From positions 3,489,501 to 3,553,500 of the forward strand of contig NC_079365.1 in assembly GCF_021018895.1 (NCBI RefSeq): a DNA stretch of 64,000 nt, read 5' to 3'. The translations under genes and the position numbers were made by a program. Positions 35,101 to 48,400 of the stretch are shown in pieces. The DNA is from Seriola aureovittata (taxonomy: Eukaryota; Chordata; Actinopteri; Carangiformes; Carangidae). Numbering within the stretch: position 1 is the first letter of the stretch; each line of letters opens with the position of its first letter. A model generated the notes under the pieces. It saw only the letters and a list, made by a program, of their open reading frames with translations, had not been told where the DNA came from and did no database searches.

Positions 35101-38100
35101 ACAGCGCATCACTTTGTTTCCACTTTAGAGACTTCATTAACCATGTTAAAATGTCTGCACTTTGAGCAGCTGTTACCTGTTTGTTTGTGTGTTATGTGCA
35201 ATACTATCTGTGTATCGTTCACAGTCACAGGTACTTTGAGATTTGAACTGTGCAAGGTCATTGAAGCTAAAGAGTTAGATAACAGAATGTAATTCTAATC
35301 TGCTTCCTCTTGTCTCGTGCTTCTTTCCTATTCATATCTGTTCTCCACAGCCTCTGTTGTTGCCTCACTTTACACTCCGACTCGAGCCTGGTACATTCTG
35401 ATCATGTCTCATCTCCCGCCTGCGTCTCTCCTCTCTCTCTCCTCCTCCTCTACCTGGCACTGAGCTCTGTGTGCTGATTCAGCCCGTTGTGATAATGCAT
35501 ATATGAGAGTTCCCGGCCCTGATTTGAAGGCATTTAAATGCTTCGGGCAGTGGACAGAAGTAATCTCTTTTTCAGCTCAGTGGGAGTTAGCTTGCCGACG
35601 GACCCCCTCACTGGTGTACAGTGCAACACAGTTCATGCTGCAACAGAAACATGTCATTGTCCATTCATCACTTGGTGTCTGATGTTGAATGAAAATACAC
35701 TGCAAAATTTTCTTGAACTTCATGAAATGTGAATTATGAATCGCTTCACTGTGCCTCTCTCTTCTTATGTTGCAGGCGACACGCCTCATTGCCTGTAGAA
35801 GTCTCAGAGATCCCTCTAACCCTAATTGCCCCTCCATGTAGAAGAAGTTACCCCTGTCGCAAATGGAAGTCTGCGTCTTTTGGGTAAATCGAAGGTTTTT
35901 TTTTTTACTAAAGTCACCTTTTCTTCATCAGACCACAATTCTCTTAAGCCCATTTCCTAACTATCTCATCACACCAGTTTCTCTCCTGGTGCTACTTGAT
36001 AGTATCACACTGTTTATCAGCCTGCTAAAACACCCAATCTCTGATCTTGCCATTCCCCATGCTGCTGTTGAGTGTTTCTTTGTTTGTCAATCTTTTCCTT
36101 TTGCTCATGAAGACTTCCACCACCCGCTGTGCTCGAGCTGGTAGGTGGCCTCCTCATCCTCCAAATCCACTCAGATAGAAAATGAACAACCCAGCCCATT
36201 ACAACCACAGAAGTGAAGTAGAAGCTCAGTAGGGGGACCAACTATTTTCTGGAATAGAGCAGGCAGAACAGACCCCTGTGATGTCACTTCTCTTCCTTGC
36301 AATCCTTCTAACATTCAGCAGTACTTCACAAGCACAGAAATAGTTGAAGGATATCTTAGAAAATGAGTGACAAGCTTTGCTGCACTGCTACAACTTTGTA
36401 GATTATTGCGAGCGCGTGTTTGCATAAAGCATCTTGCGGCACATACAGTACAGCACAGTAATGCCCTGCCTGGCTGTCCATGCAGTCCTTCCTCTCTCTG
36501 GATGCCTTACTTGGAGTTCATTACAGCTGCTCAGCGAGGCCCTGCGAGCTGCTCGGCAAATGAGGAGAGATGGGGAGAGATGAAAACCCTGAGAGCGTTG
36601 AGCAGTGGGACATAGGCTTCAAAAGCTTCATGGCAATTTCAAAGGGTTTTTATTCTTGACGCCTCGCTCGCTATATCTATCGAGTATCCAGCGCTGAGCT
36701 TGAGAGGGATTTTAAAGGCAGGTTTGTGGAGGAAAAAGATACAAAAAACCTCACACTACAGGCTTTTACCCGTGAAGGAAATGATTAAAATCCTGACCTG
36801 TTGTGTTTGCTCACCAGATGACGATGGAGATGACGAGAGCACAAAGAATGAGTGCTAAACACTTGTGTTTACAGTGAGGTCTTGAGCTGTCTTGTTGTAT
36901 TAGGAAGTATTTGTCAAAGAACATGAAAAACAAGTGCACATCAATTACAATGGCCCAGGGACTTGTGTTCTGAATTACGTTTGGGTCAAGCTGGAACTTA
37001 CAATAGCAGGAGGTAGGTGTGTAGACTGGATAATGAATGCAATTATGTTAAACCCATGAGAGGCATGGAGGAAGTGACACATTGGTGCAGGTAAAATCAC
37101 ACTGAAGCAATATGCTGCTGTACAGTGACGCAGCTTCAGATTATTAGGCTGTTTTATTTGGAGTTAAGTATCTTCTTCTGGACTTTTGAATGTGAGGACT
37201 CACTGCGATCCTGCGCTTTACTAAACATTATAACATTGCTCATATCACTTTTATTAAAGTTCCTCTCCAGACATGTTTTTAAACTCTGTAAAAAAAAAAA
37301 AATCCTCTGCTATGATTAGAATTTTGTTCAACATGGTTTCTACTCTTAAAAAGTGAAAAAAAAAAATCAGAAACTTGGGCTGGAACATCTCCTCTTACTT
37401 CCTCATTGACAAATCTAGATCAGACCTTGTGCCCCGCCCACCACCTGCTTGCTCCAGGTGGACAGGTGAAAGAGCAGAGAGCATCAAGATGGTTAGAGGA
37501 GGAAACATCAGACACTCAGCCACATGTTTGAGCCTCAGGCAGACCCAGACTCGGATGAGGAGTCTGAGACCAGAACCAGAGACTAGCAGACGGATCAGAA
37601 CGGTTAGCGCTGTTAGCATCTTTTATTTGTTTATGTTTTTTGTTAGCTTGTAACTGGCAGTGGCTGACACAGTGTAAGTGGTTGTGCCAAAGCTAACTCT
37701 CTCTCTCTCTGTGCTGACAAGGTTTCAGGTTTATTTAGCCCCGCCCCCTTGTCCCCACAGGTTGACAGGATTGGCTCCTCAGGTTTGTGACATATGAAAC
37801 TCTGGCTGTCTGAATCTGTGTTTATGAGACTGTCATTGGTTCACTGCAGTTCAAGAATGAACTTTGAACCTCAGATTTTAAGCCAACATGGATAAGAAGT
37901 CGTATCAGTTTTCAATCAATCAAGACATAAAACATGTTTGTTTTACAAAGTGATTTTCTTTTTGTTTCGGTGTTCTCTGTTGGATCTTTTTTAATAAAAT
38001 GTCAGTGAGTAACTCAGCCTTTGTATTTGTTGATTCTGCCTGTGGTGTGAGGACCAGATTACTTCAAGTCTGTGCTCCAGGTAGTGATCTGTGTAAATGC

Positions 38101-40604
38101 CTTTCCTGTAAACCACAGTATCAGGTTCATCCCCGTATTCCCTGTCTACAATGGTTCATCCTGGTGAACTTGTGGTGCTGACATGTTTCTCCTTGTACTT
38201 TGAAACATGTGGCCTTCAAGCACAGATCCAATAAAGAGCACACCTGGTCTGGGTTAAGTTTCATTCTGCTGTGTCTGCACTGCTGATGTCACCGCTACAA
38301 ATGCTCTCATCAGCCTCCAGTTTGAATCATTGACACTTGCAGTCCCCAAAATTTAGTATGTGATGTATGCAGACGTGTTGCTAAGCAGAGTTACAAAGAT
38401 TGTGGATGGTGTTTGAAACTATATTCTTTGTGTACTTTCTGTGGGCTGTACGGAAACGTAGATGACATAGAGGCAATGGTATACTGTAGATGTTCGTCTG
38501 TAGTATCTGCAGAATGTCTGTTGGGCATTCTGTTACCTGTTGTTTGTGTGTGCTGGCTTTTCCAGGCTGGGGTATTCCTGAATCGAACAAAGTCGTGTCA
38601 TGATGTCACATGAGGAAAATCTGTGATGTACGATAACATTTTTTTGGGAATTGCGATGAAGACGTGACTTGCGATAAATAAACAAATATTGAAGTGTGCA
38701 TATACAGTTCCTATGTCTTCATCTACCGGTGTGTTGGCTAACCTCACAGTCACCACCAGATTGACAATTAATCTGAGGGTAGCTCAGACTGATATGAGGG
38801 CAGGATGGGTAGCATTCATCTGACAGGGCTGATGCTGAGGTTGCAGCTGAGAAAGTGTGAGTTCTCTCACCAGGTGTAGCTAGATAATGTTATATTTCCC
38901 TCATCAATACACTACATTTAACCCGGCTCTTCACTGATACTCGTATTATTATTTTTAAAAAGAAATTTTAGAATTTAGAACAGGATAAGAATAAACTAAT
39001 ATTTTTTCCAGAGCAGCAACAGTAATGTTTACAAGGGCAGATTCACTGTATATAAACTCAGTGATATACCGACTCGGGTCACGTCCACACAGAAATATGT
39101 GACCTGCGACGCACTCTATTTTTTATCTCTCACTTTATCTCTCACTCTCACGATATTCAGAGTACTCCACCAATATACCACAATGTATATATATATATGT
39201 ATATATGCACTCACAATAGAGATTTGATCAAAACTGAAGCAGAACCAGAGATAGTATTTTTTTTCTTCCACACATTCTTCTTCTTTGTGAGGTGTGGTGA
39301 GCTCACTTCTTTCTAACTCTGCACCTCCAGATTTTTGTCATTTTCAAGCCTGAACTGCAATTGACACTGACTCGACTAACATCACTTGAGTTACCCTTTC
39401 ATCACCATTCTTTCGGAAAGTTAGAAATATTGTCAAAATGTACACAAGAAAAATTAGACCAGATCCAAAATGCATAAAATGCACATTGATAATAATCATG
39501 TCTTAAGAGCAAATGTCATAAACTAATTCAAAAAATAATTTGTTTTTGTGCTTAGAAATAATTGAAAGTCTTATAGGTCTTTCGAATAAAATAGATATAA
39601 GTGTATGAATATATTTTATTATTATTTATTTATTTTTATTTATGAATTGTTTGTCGTACCAGGAGATCAAAAGTGCTACAAAAACAACACCCTACCCAAC
39701 CGGATTAGTCCCAATTATATTAGTATAACTTGGCCACAGTCAGATACACCTGATTAACAGGGACACATGGCCAAAGAACCGGTCCTCAGAACCAGCTGGA
39801 CCAGCATTTGTACCTCTGTGTCTCAGTAGTGATCTCGGCTTGGGAAAGAAAGAAATGATAATTCTGACTCTGTGTGCTCTTGACTTGCGGAATAAGCTGT
39901 GCACGATCAATGAAGTGTGACCACCTCTGTGTTGTTGCTTAAAGTAGTTGCAACGCCAACCTGTGATGCAGTTGTTGGTCTTTTACAGTTAGGACGCGGT
40001 GAAATGAAATTGTCTCATTTGCTTATTGTGTAGTTGTTCGGTTGTCTGCAAAAGTCTTTTCCAGTCTGTGTGGTTTGTCGTTGTGCATATTGACAGTACA
40101 CATTGCTCTGGTGTGACTCTCTGTGTCCATTATATCCGCATCTGTAACCAGGTCTCAGATGCAGAATCTTTTGCAAGACTGTTAAATATGCGCAGTGTCG
40201 GGTGGGTAACCCTGTCAGGATATCATCCCAGAGAACTTGAGTGTTGTATGACATTCAGCCGGAAGTCAGTCATTTGAATGACTCGGAAGCGAAAGTCTTG
40301 AAAGTGTGCTGTCAGGTCCTGACTGTACCAGGATGAAGTAAGAAATAATCAGCAGTTTTTTTCACCTTGTCTTTCAGGGCTTTTCTCTGTGTCTGTTTGG
40401 AGACACAAATCATCCTGTCAGTCGGAAGTTGCTTAATTCAGTCCACGGACTGCCTGATGCAACAAAATATTAATTTGCCCCTGGCTCACGTTGGTATTTT
40501 TTTGTGCTGAGATGCATATTGAGTGGCTGGTTTACTCAACCCACGATACCCTTGACAAATGGCTGCGCTGCTTCGCCACTGAAATGGGAGGGGAATAGCA
40601 GTAT
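35101..40604. other. Long stretch without recognised genes
   Basis: About 5.5 kb. Seen: CT-rich tract around 35427-35450; poly-T near 35897-35906; poly-A near 37289-37302 and 37356-37367; short direct repeat TTTATCTCTCAC at 39122-39145; (TA)n with TGTATATATG at 39185-39207. The 37420-37990 block is GC-richer, non-coding, and ends in an AATAAAATG string; I could not tell a repeat from unique sequence. No splice-flanked exon stood out. Confidence 0.4.
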
Positions 40605-40624
40605 ATGTGTGTGTGTGTGTGTGT
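40605..40624. repeat. (TG)10 microsatellite
   Basis: TG dinucleotides directly beside the 3' end of the reading frame at 40631-40867. Confidence 0.95.
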
Positions 40625-40630
40625 TTGTAA

Positions 40631-40867
40631 TCAGCATACAGGCTGTGTCAGGGCAAAGTTAGCCTCACACCACTCAGTCAACTGTGCCTTCATTTTATCT
40701 ATGCACACTTTGATGTCGACGGGCTCACTGATGTATCTGTCCCCTCCCAAATCGTAGCCCGACATCATTAAACTTGTCAGTGGCTTATGTTTCCATTCTG
40801 TACTTTCTCTATCTCTGTTGCACCAACAGTTGTTATCCATGTATGCCAAATAAAAAGAACTTGTCAT
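40631..40867 (-). other. Protein-like open frame, unknown, possible exon or element relic
   Basis: A 78-codon open frame on the minus strand. Residues 35-66 (MMSGYDLGGDRYISEP, then VDIKVCIDKMKAQLTEW) have the balanced, charged composition of real protein, unlike most chance frames here. An acceptor-like TGGTGCAACAG lies before residue 18 and a donor-like GAGTG|GTGTGAGG lies at the TEW codons, so an internal exon of about 140 nt is conceivable. The polypyrimidine tract is weak. I do not recognise the peptide. It could equally be a piece of an unidentified transposon or chance. Confidence 0.2.
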
Positions 40868-41347
40868 TACTGGCCTGCTCTGAGATTGTAACAGTAACGG
40901 GGTGTGGCGTGGGATTCACTTGCCTCCACACCCACAGTGTCTTGATTATGAAGCCACAGTCTCCGTTCTGTCTTGTTGGAGGCAGCTTTTGTTTTGTTTG
41001 TAATTAAAATCATCAATTTTCTGCACGAGGCCGGAGCTGGGAAAAAAAAAAAAGAGTCGCAGATCGTTCCTTGCATCTGTGTGATTGTTTGGGATCGTGA
41101 CGTAGCGTTCGGCACATGCAGTTGGAATGGGATTTATAAATAACCACAATGCCTGTCATTGGAGCTGAGGGAATATTTATAGATTTCTGTGAATACTCTG
41201 CCCCAGTTACATTCATTTGAACACAAGCAGACAGAAATACATTCTCTTTCACCCGAGTGGGTGGCTTTTACTGAACTCTTTAGCACCGTTAAATGCTAAT
41301 TACCTAATGTGTCCTTCGTCTCCCACTCTTATTTAGTTGTTAATCTA
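40868..41347. other. Unassigned DNA
   Basis: Poly-A at 41041-41052. No other structure recognised. Confidence 0.4.
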
Positions 41348-41545
41348 TACACTGTAAGACTTTTCACTGTACATTTACAGCAATTAACTGGTATTGTCTT
41401 TTATTACAGTGTGTTACTAGATTCACTAATTTGATGTACTTTACTGTATTCTTGTATTTACAACATAATACCGGTCACAGTTTTGTCAGTAAATTACTGT
41501 ATATTTACAGTATGTTACTGGTAGTACTACTACTGCTGAAAGATC
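41348..41545 (+). mobile_element. CACTGTAA-type element, left half
   Basis: It starts TACACTGTAAGAC and is dense in TTACAGT/ACTGTA words (CACTGTACATTTACAGCAA, AGTAAATTACTGTATATTT, ACAGTATGTTACTGG). This is the left part of a non-autonomous fish element, probably hAT-like, whose matching right part lies at 42595-42769. Confidence 0.65.
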
Positions 41546-42594
41546 AGACAAAGTCCCATTTGAAGTCACTGAGCTTCCTGATGAGTCTGCACACATGCAA
41601 ATTCATTGCCTTGTGTTTGACCATCTTCCTGCTCTTCTTCTCATGGCTGCTCACAATACAGGTTCTGAAAAACAGTGTAGAATAAAAAGGATATTATTCT
41701 TTCAGGTGATATATTCAGGCGATCCATGCATGTGACATATTAAGCAAAGAGGTCAAAGAGCTTGAAATATCTACCACAAACATTTTTTGACTTCTGTTTC
41801 ACAGTTCTGACTAGAGAGTTCACAATGAAACATTTTGGAAAAATGAAATGAAAACCAGAGAAGGCATCATGTAGTCACGAAACCTGACTTGGTGACAACT
41901 GCAACATCATTTATTATAAAATTCACAGTTGCCAGCTCTTTGCAACAGTTTGGCACAAACAACTCGAGCAGTGGTTCCAAGGTCGTGGTGAAAGAAAGTC
42001 TTGTATGACTCAAACTGGAAAACAAAGTACTAGATTAGACTTACTACCTCACTACATTAGAATAGTTCAGTTATCTTTAGGTAAAAGCAACAGTGTTGTT
42101 TTTAATGTTAATGTGAACTAAGACAAAATACTGACATGCTAATTTTAGCTAGCTAGAAAACTGTATATAGGAAGCTTTTCAACAACTTTGTTATAACACT
42201 GTTCTAGATGGCAGAAACCTGAACTGGAAAAACTCAAGAAATGATTTTTTACTTCCTTGACAGGGATAGTGGTATGACATTTTCTAATATTTCGACACTT
42301 TGAGGCAGAATAAAAATGGAGACATACTTTTACTGAGTAGAAGTTTCTTCATCAGTCCAGCTCTGGACATCTGTGACAGAAGGCTGAGCAGGTTGTAGTG
42401 AGGCTGTGCCGTTGTGGCGACAGACACTGGTTGGCAAATGTGCTCCGAGGTCTAAAGCAACAAAAATAAATTTTTTTTTAAAAAAAAGCTGTGAAAACAG
42501 CCCAAACCCTTTAGCAAGATCTTGTTATGTTAGTTTATTTTTAAACTTTGGATCCCAGACTTTTCTTTCACCTTCCTAAGGATGCTCAGCTGTT
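41546..42594. other. About 1-kb unrecognised insert within the CACTGTAA element
   Basis: The TTACAGT-rich texture stops abruptly after CTGGTAGTACTACTACTG and resumes at GCAGTAAAGTTTACTGTAAA. The DNA between has ordinary composition, includes a TTTTTTTTTAAAAAAAA patch near 42472, and shows no recognisable transposase. No flanking duplication was identified. Confidence 0.45.
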
Positions 42595-42769
42595 TGCAGT
42601 AAAGTTTACTGTAAATTCCCGTAGATAATGGCATTCTCTTTAAAGTGCTGTAATCAGGTTTTTTTCTCCCAGATTGCATTGCAGTTTACAATATGGCACT
42701 GTATTACATGAATACAGAATAATACTGTCCAGATTTCACTGTAAATTTGCATCAAAGGTTTACAGTGTA
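42595..42769 (+). mobile_element. CACTGTAA-type element, right half
   Basis: Contains GTTTACTGTAAATTCCCG, TTGCATTGCAGTTTACAATA and CACTGTAAATTTGC, and ends GGTTTACAGTGTAAC. The end's reverse complement (GTTACACTGTAAACC) mirrors the left end TACACTGTAAGAC at 41348, giving terminal inverted repeats of about 10-13 bp. Confidence 0.65.
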
Positions 42770-42925
42770 ACTTTTCAAAAGGGCAGTGATTTTGACATGT
42801 CCAAGGTAGTTTACTGCTCATGCTGTGAAAACAGTTTTATAATGCCCACTGTGGCTCTGGAGGTGCTTTCCCCACAAAACCTGCATTTTCTTGTTTTTCT
42901 TTTCTTGTTATGCGTCTGTGCAGCG

Positions 42926-43490
42926 ACAGCCAGAGAGCCGGCTTTATGCTCTCAGGTTGTCTGTCTGTCTGTCCCACTCTCGTGAACACAATATCTAAGC
43001 AACGTCTTGAGGGAATTTCTTCAAATTAGGTACAAACATTCAAGATCACGGTGACTTCACAAAACACGGGTTTGGCCTTGTGAATCTCTCCTCAAGGGAA
43101 TCCCTTCAAATTTGGCACAAATGTCCAGTGTTTAGACTCAAAGATGAACTGATTTGATTTTGATGAGTAAAGGTCAAAGTACAAGGTCACAGTGACCTCA
43201 TGTTCTTGTGAATGCGATATATCAGGAACGCCTGGAGGGAATTTCCACAGATCTGGCAGGGGCCGTGACTTGAACTCAAGTATGAACTGATTGAAATTCA
43301 TACACTAATTATGGCACAGGATAAAAAGGATAAAATGATGAAGTGATGACATTTCACATCCAAATCAAGGTCAAAGTTCAACTTCACTCCAATATCGTAA
43401 TTTTCTGGAGAAACACTACTGGCCATTATTCAGTGCTGTAACTCAGGCGGGGGGTTGGGACCATATTTCCTACAACTTGGCTGGTGTTTG
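42926..43490 (+). repeat. Dispersed repeat C, copy 2
   Basis: Landmarks in the order of copy 1 (21490-21990): AGCCAGAGAGCCGGCTTTATG, a TCTG tetranucleotide run, TTCAAATTTGGCACAAATG, AAAGGTCAAAGTACAAGGTC, GTGAATGCGATATATCAGG, ATTCATACACTAATTATGG, and a TATTTCCTACAACTTGGCTGG tail. This copy also carries an extra TTCAAATTAGGTACAAACA block, so the consensus probably includes an internal duplication or two stacked fragments. Confidence 0.8.
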
Positions 43491-45100
43491 ACACCCAGAG
43501 TTTACAGGGGTTTGATATCGGTTCCGTTTCTTTGTCTTCAGTGGACAGACTGGTCCAGGACATGTGGGCTCCAGATGTATGGGGACAGTTAATAGAGAAG
43601 AAATGTGACTGTCAGTCACTCCACTTGCCACATGTTACACAACATGTGTAGTGTTAGCTTGCTAATGTTCAGATTCATCTGGATTTGTTCAGAATTGGAG
43701 GTTGTGTGAACCCCACAGCTTCACTGTGAGCTGAGCACATCTGCAGAGCTGCATTTAGCTGTCGGGACTAAGCCAGAAGTTGATGGACAGTAAATACCTG
43801 GAAACATGCTGCTGCTTGTTAAACCGTGACATCTCATTTACAGTAAAACATGTCATGCTACTTCAACTTATTAGAGCCAGTGCTGAGAGTCATGTAATGA
43901 GTAATGTAAGCAATTACTTTTGCTGTTAAGTAATCATTAATGTCTTTACTTTACTCATTACGTTTTAAGTAACTTACCCAGCTGCTAAAGAATGAGTGCT
44001 TATGTGATGTTTTTGAGGATATTTCTGCTTCTGCTGTCTTTTTTAAATGTTTTTTTTTTTCATAAACCTCTTTTGCAAGTTCCCCAACTTTATGCCGGCG
44101 CAAAACTAAACTAAAGTGCGCTCATAAGGTCCGTGTAGTTCGGTAGCTGTGTACGACGCAGTAATTCCCAAAGAATACTGCAGGTTAGTAAGAATGAACC
44201 TATCCAGTATTACTGCATTTGCCGCTTTATTCTCTAAATCTTCTTCCTCAAAAAGCATGAAAATGAGACTTTGGCTAACCACAAACAAGTGTTGTTTGTT
44301 TGCAACCTAAATATTTTTCTGTGTCTGCTAATGAGAAGGTTCTTCTCTTTCTGCTGGGAGGTAATAAGTGTGATGGATCCGAGCATTCAGGTCTGTCCCT
44401 GCTAAGGACTTCACAGTGAGGTGAGCCAGCCTGCACACTCAGCTGAGCCCTCATCAAGACCACCTGCTGGTCTCACACAGAGCCTGCTGCTTCCACAAGA
44501 CATCTTATTCATTTGTTTTGTTTTTTTTTAAAATAAATTTTAAGAGCTGCAGCAGCATGACTGGTATTGCTTGTGAGTCTGTGCATGTCATCACGGCAAA
44601 ATGTGGTCCTGGAGACACCTACTGTTTGAGCATATGTTTATACATCTGTCTGTCTGTGGACCGATTTAGTCACAGCAGTGCAGTCATGAAACTTTGCGGG
44701 TGTGTAGTTGAGATCAAAATGAAAGCAGAGATTGAGGATGGGTGTGATCTGAGTACTGAGTTATCATGTAATAATGTAGTAACAACTACTGAGTGCTCAC
44801 GGGTCAGAAGGTGAATGTGGTCTCTACTTTGTGTTGTTTTCTAACTTTTGCTTCTTTTCCATCAGAATAAAACATAATGACAGGAGTTGGATAATAGATA
44901 ATTGTGTTGTTTCAGCTGTTTCATTTTCTCCCCACATCCTCACTAGAATAGAAAAACAGGCTTTGCTTGCATTGTTTGTGCTCTTAAAGTAAGAAACACT
45001 AATGAGCATCCTTGATTTTTACTAATGGGTTTGTTTATATTGTATCAGTTATTGGCTCCTTGTCTGTTGATTTCCCCCCTGTCTTCCAAAACTCTAGTCT
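43491..45100. other. Unassigned DNA
   Basis: Around 43887-43975 words such as GAGTAATG, AAGTAATCATTAATG and ACTCATTACG suggest a decayed repeat. Otherwise nothing recognised. Confidence 0.4.
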
Positions 45101-45480
45101 CCTGTATCAGAGCGAGTTGATGTACGACGTACAGGGAGCGAGCAGACTAGTGCACCTTCCCCTGGGCTACAACCGCCAATGATGGGGGGCAGACGGGGAA
45201 GGAGCGCTAATTCATCACTGTTAAAGGCTGGGTAATAGGGCTGCGCCAGTGGCCGGGCTGTCACAGCACTGCCGCCTCCAAAAGGCAGTTAATTAACTTT
45301 CCATCGGCTGTGAGAGGATGCATGAGTATGTGTGAGCTCGGCCGACAGTCTTGGATGCGGCCGGCGGAGCGTGCATATGTGAGGTCCAATCCTCGGCCCT
45401 GCTGGGAGGCTGAGCTCACCGGCAGGAACCACACTGGGGAGTTTCTGGAGGACATATTGCCACTCTGTCACTTTAAAGCT
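45101..45480. promoter_or_regulatory. GC/CpG-richer unique block, candidate regulatory element
   Basis: About 380 bp clearly richer in G+C and CpG than the surrounding DNA, with homeodomain-type cores (GCTAATTCATCA, CAGTTAATTAACTTTCC) and no repeat motif. This is how a conserved enhancer or an isolated CpG-rich exon could look, but there is no splice-flanked reading frame and no promoter motif that I can name. Assignment is by composition only. Confidence 0.25.
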
Positions 45481-48400
45481 GGATCCACACAGATAAATGC
45501 CTATATTATTTGCATAATGGTTCTCTCAGCTCCCCTCTGTGCATACTTTCAGGGCTTTAAAAAATTTAGCTGATTTTACTGAGATTGTATTTGTCTCACA
45601 AGCAAACTCTACAGGACTAGGCATCAGATGTCAGCCATCAGCACCACCATTCAAGCTGTTATTTTATTGCACCTCAGTATGTTCGGCATGAACACCAACG
45701 GATTGGCTTTGTTTGTTCTTGTACAGATTAATGAATATCTCACGGGATGTGACCCTCGATTCTTTCTAGTTAATAACTTGATTCTTCTTTCAAGCCAGTG
45801 TGTCTTTTTTTATCCAAAAATATGATACCATAAATTCTCAAATAGCAGCCAGAGCCCTGGATAGAACCACGCTTTTATTCAAAACCTTCTTATATTGTTG
45901 ACAAGCCTTTATTCTTAATGTCTCTTTAAGTATATTTCTTATATTTTAGTGAGATGTCCTGTCCAGTCCTGTTGGTTATTAATGCAACTTTTGGTTCCAC
46001 ACTGCGGGAAGTATTATATATATAATATATATCAGTATTAATCCATTTACACCCCCCACAAATATTACACATTGCACACAGTTTTGCACATGCCAGTATA
46101 GACCCTTCTCTAAGTTCCAATAATGCAGCATTTAACTGCTGCTTTTTAAAACCCTAAAACATTTGCAGCTCACCTTTAGGTGGCATTTACATGGGGACAT
46201 TTTCTGCCCATCAAACTGGTGGACAAGAAACCATTTATAATGCATTGTTGTGGGTGGGTCTTGCAACCTTTTTAAAGCAGAGTTTGGCCTAAAAACAGAC
46301 CTTGCAAGGCCATTTTGAGTCCTCGTTGCTTGCTGTGCAGATGCTGTGTGGTGGCAGATGCTTCAGTAATAATGTTTCATTCATTTCTTCTTCTCCCAGC
46401 AGGGCATGGTAGATCCTCCTGTGAACAGACGCTGTATAAGTCTTGTGTTAATGAAGTTTGTTTTGTCTATCAACTTGTTTAAACCCTTTTTGATTGACTA
46501 AGTTGAAATATACTCACGCAGTCTCCGTAGTGGATCTTAGATATGTTCTCAGTCCTGCTCTTTTGTCATGTTTTACATTCACCCCGGCTGATTAGTCCAG
46601 TTTACTGTACAGTGTAGCATCACTTCACATCCCAGTGTGAGCACTGTTCTGCATTTCAAAGATTTACACTCTATAATGAATGGCTCCTTTGGTGATAGCC
46701 ATCGCTCTAGCTTCCCTCTCAGAGAAGATGAAAGTGAGTGGAGAGATTAGGTTTGCGAGTGTTTCTCCTCGCCTGAAATGACCCATGTGCCTGTGCAGAT
46801 ACAGTATGTACTGTATGTTCATCAGTGTTCTTCACTTCATCATCATGATCATCTTTTTTCAGTCAAGCCCACTGAGCAGCAGCTCCCGACTCCTCCTCCT
46901 CCTCCCTCTCTCCCTCTTTGTGATGTGCAGAAGCCAATCGATGGTGAATTTGGCTCTGCTGGATAGTTTTTCCTCGCTCCTCTTGGGACTTTTCAGCATT
47001 GAAATAGACTCTTCGGGCTGGGGTTTGGCGCTGCTGATAAATGTGAGGCTGTTTGCAGAGTGAACTGCACTGCTGGCCAGCAGCAGCATCAGCGACATTG
47101 ATCCCCCTGCATTCTCTTCATTAGCCCCAACCAGATGACATAGAAACTGCTCCACATCAAAAGAGCCACATGAAATCAAATTCCGCAATGTGTTGCTTAC
47201 TGGACTTTTAACAAAAGCCCAGCTGGTGTTAGTGACACAATATGGTCACCACCCATGTTGAATTAGTTGATGCCCAGTTACTTTTGATCACAGTAAAATG
47301 AGTAAACCAGCAAAAAAATGTTGCTTTTTCCCATTTGATCCTGCAGTTTTCATGACTTTACAACAGCTGTTACCTTCAACACCGACCAGGAAAGTAATAA
47401 CTAACTGAGGATATGATTTGGTGGAGGTGTTCACTTTCTAGTGAACTTCTGTTCTGTTTTCCGCACTTAGTTTGTTTTTTACACGAGTGTAATAGAAAAA
47501 GCAATGTTCTTTTTGCCTTCTGACACATCAATTCATTCTTCATTTGTAACCGGAGAACCCCTTTTATCACTGCTATGGAACCAGTATTGTACTGGTATAA
47601 TCTAATGACAAAAAGATGGTAATTCATCCTTATAGTCTCTGATAAACAAGCTCTTGTTGTCAGCAACAAGGAGGAGTGACCATTCAAACTGGCATATGCT
47701 CACGTTATAACTGATGTCCGTTTGTTTATGTATTAAGTTTTTCTTGGCAATGGTTGTTCTTGATTGTGGCTTTAGAGAGCTCCACTCAGCATCACTTCAA
47801 GGTCTGCAACTTTTCATTTCTCCATCTGTCTGGAAGCAGTTTGTAATTTGAGATTAGGGGCCATCTGGGAGGGTGGAGGGTGAAATGTAATCCCAGTATA
47901 TTCACTTACTCAGTTTCAGCACAGCTTTTGGAACAGAGCAGCATATTGGATTTTCCTGCGGGCATGGTGTGTTATTTTCTCTGATGCTGGTGGAAAGCCA
48001 GACATTGTCCACGAGACTCAGATGGTGGATGGTGATGTTCGCTGTTTTCTGAATGTGGTTAGCATCGACAGAGTCCCCTCATCCTTCTCTTTAGCGTAGC
48101 ATGTAAAATCTATAACCTCCAGCAGTGCCCAATGAGCTGCTGGTCAGTACAGATGCAAGTCTCCTTTAATGTGCCTTTCTTCACTCTGGCCATACCTACA
48201 TTGGACCTCAGAGCGATACTGTTGTGCTGATTACAAACTCTGTTTTCCTTTTATAGTGGTCATTAGCTGCATCCCTGCCAACACTTCCCTTGAGATGCAT
48301 TGGCTGAAGATCAAATGATCCTAAACTATGTCAGGTTCCAATTTTTAAAATTAATGACTGTGAATGAGGGTGTTACTATATATAGAACAAAACTAGACAT

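Noticed and set aside
37420..37990. GC-richer segment ending in AATAAA, considered as a processed gene copy
   Set aside because: No long frame, no poly-A after the signal, and no recognisable protein; could be a repeat but no second copy is in the window.
46785..47188. Overlapping 92- and 109-codon frames on opposite strands
   Set aside because: No recognisable domain, mutual overlap, no splice sites of quality; the locally GC-rich composition with few stops explains both.
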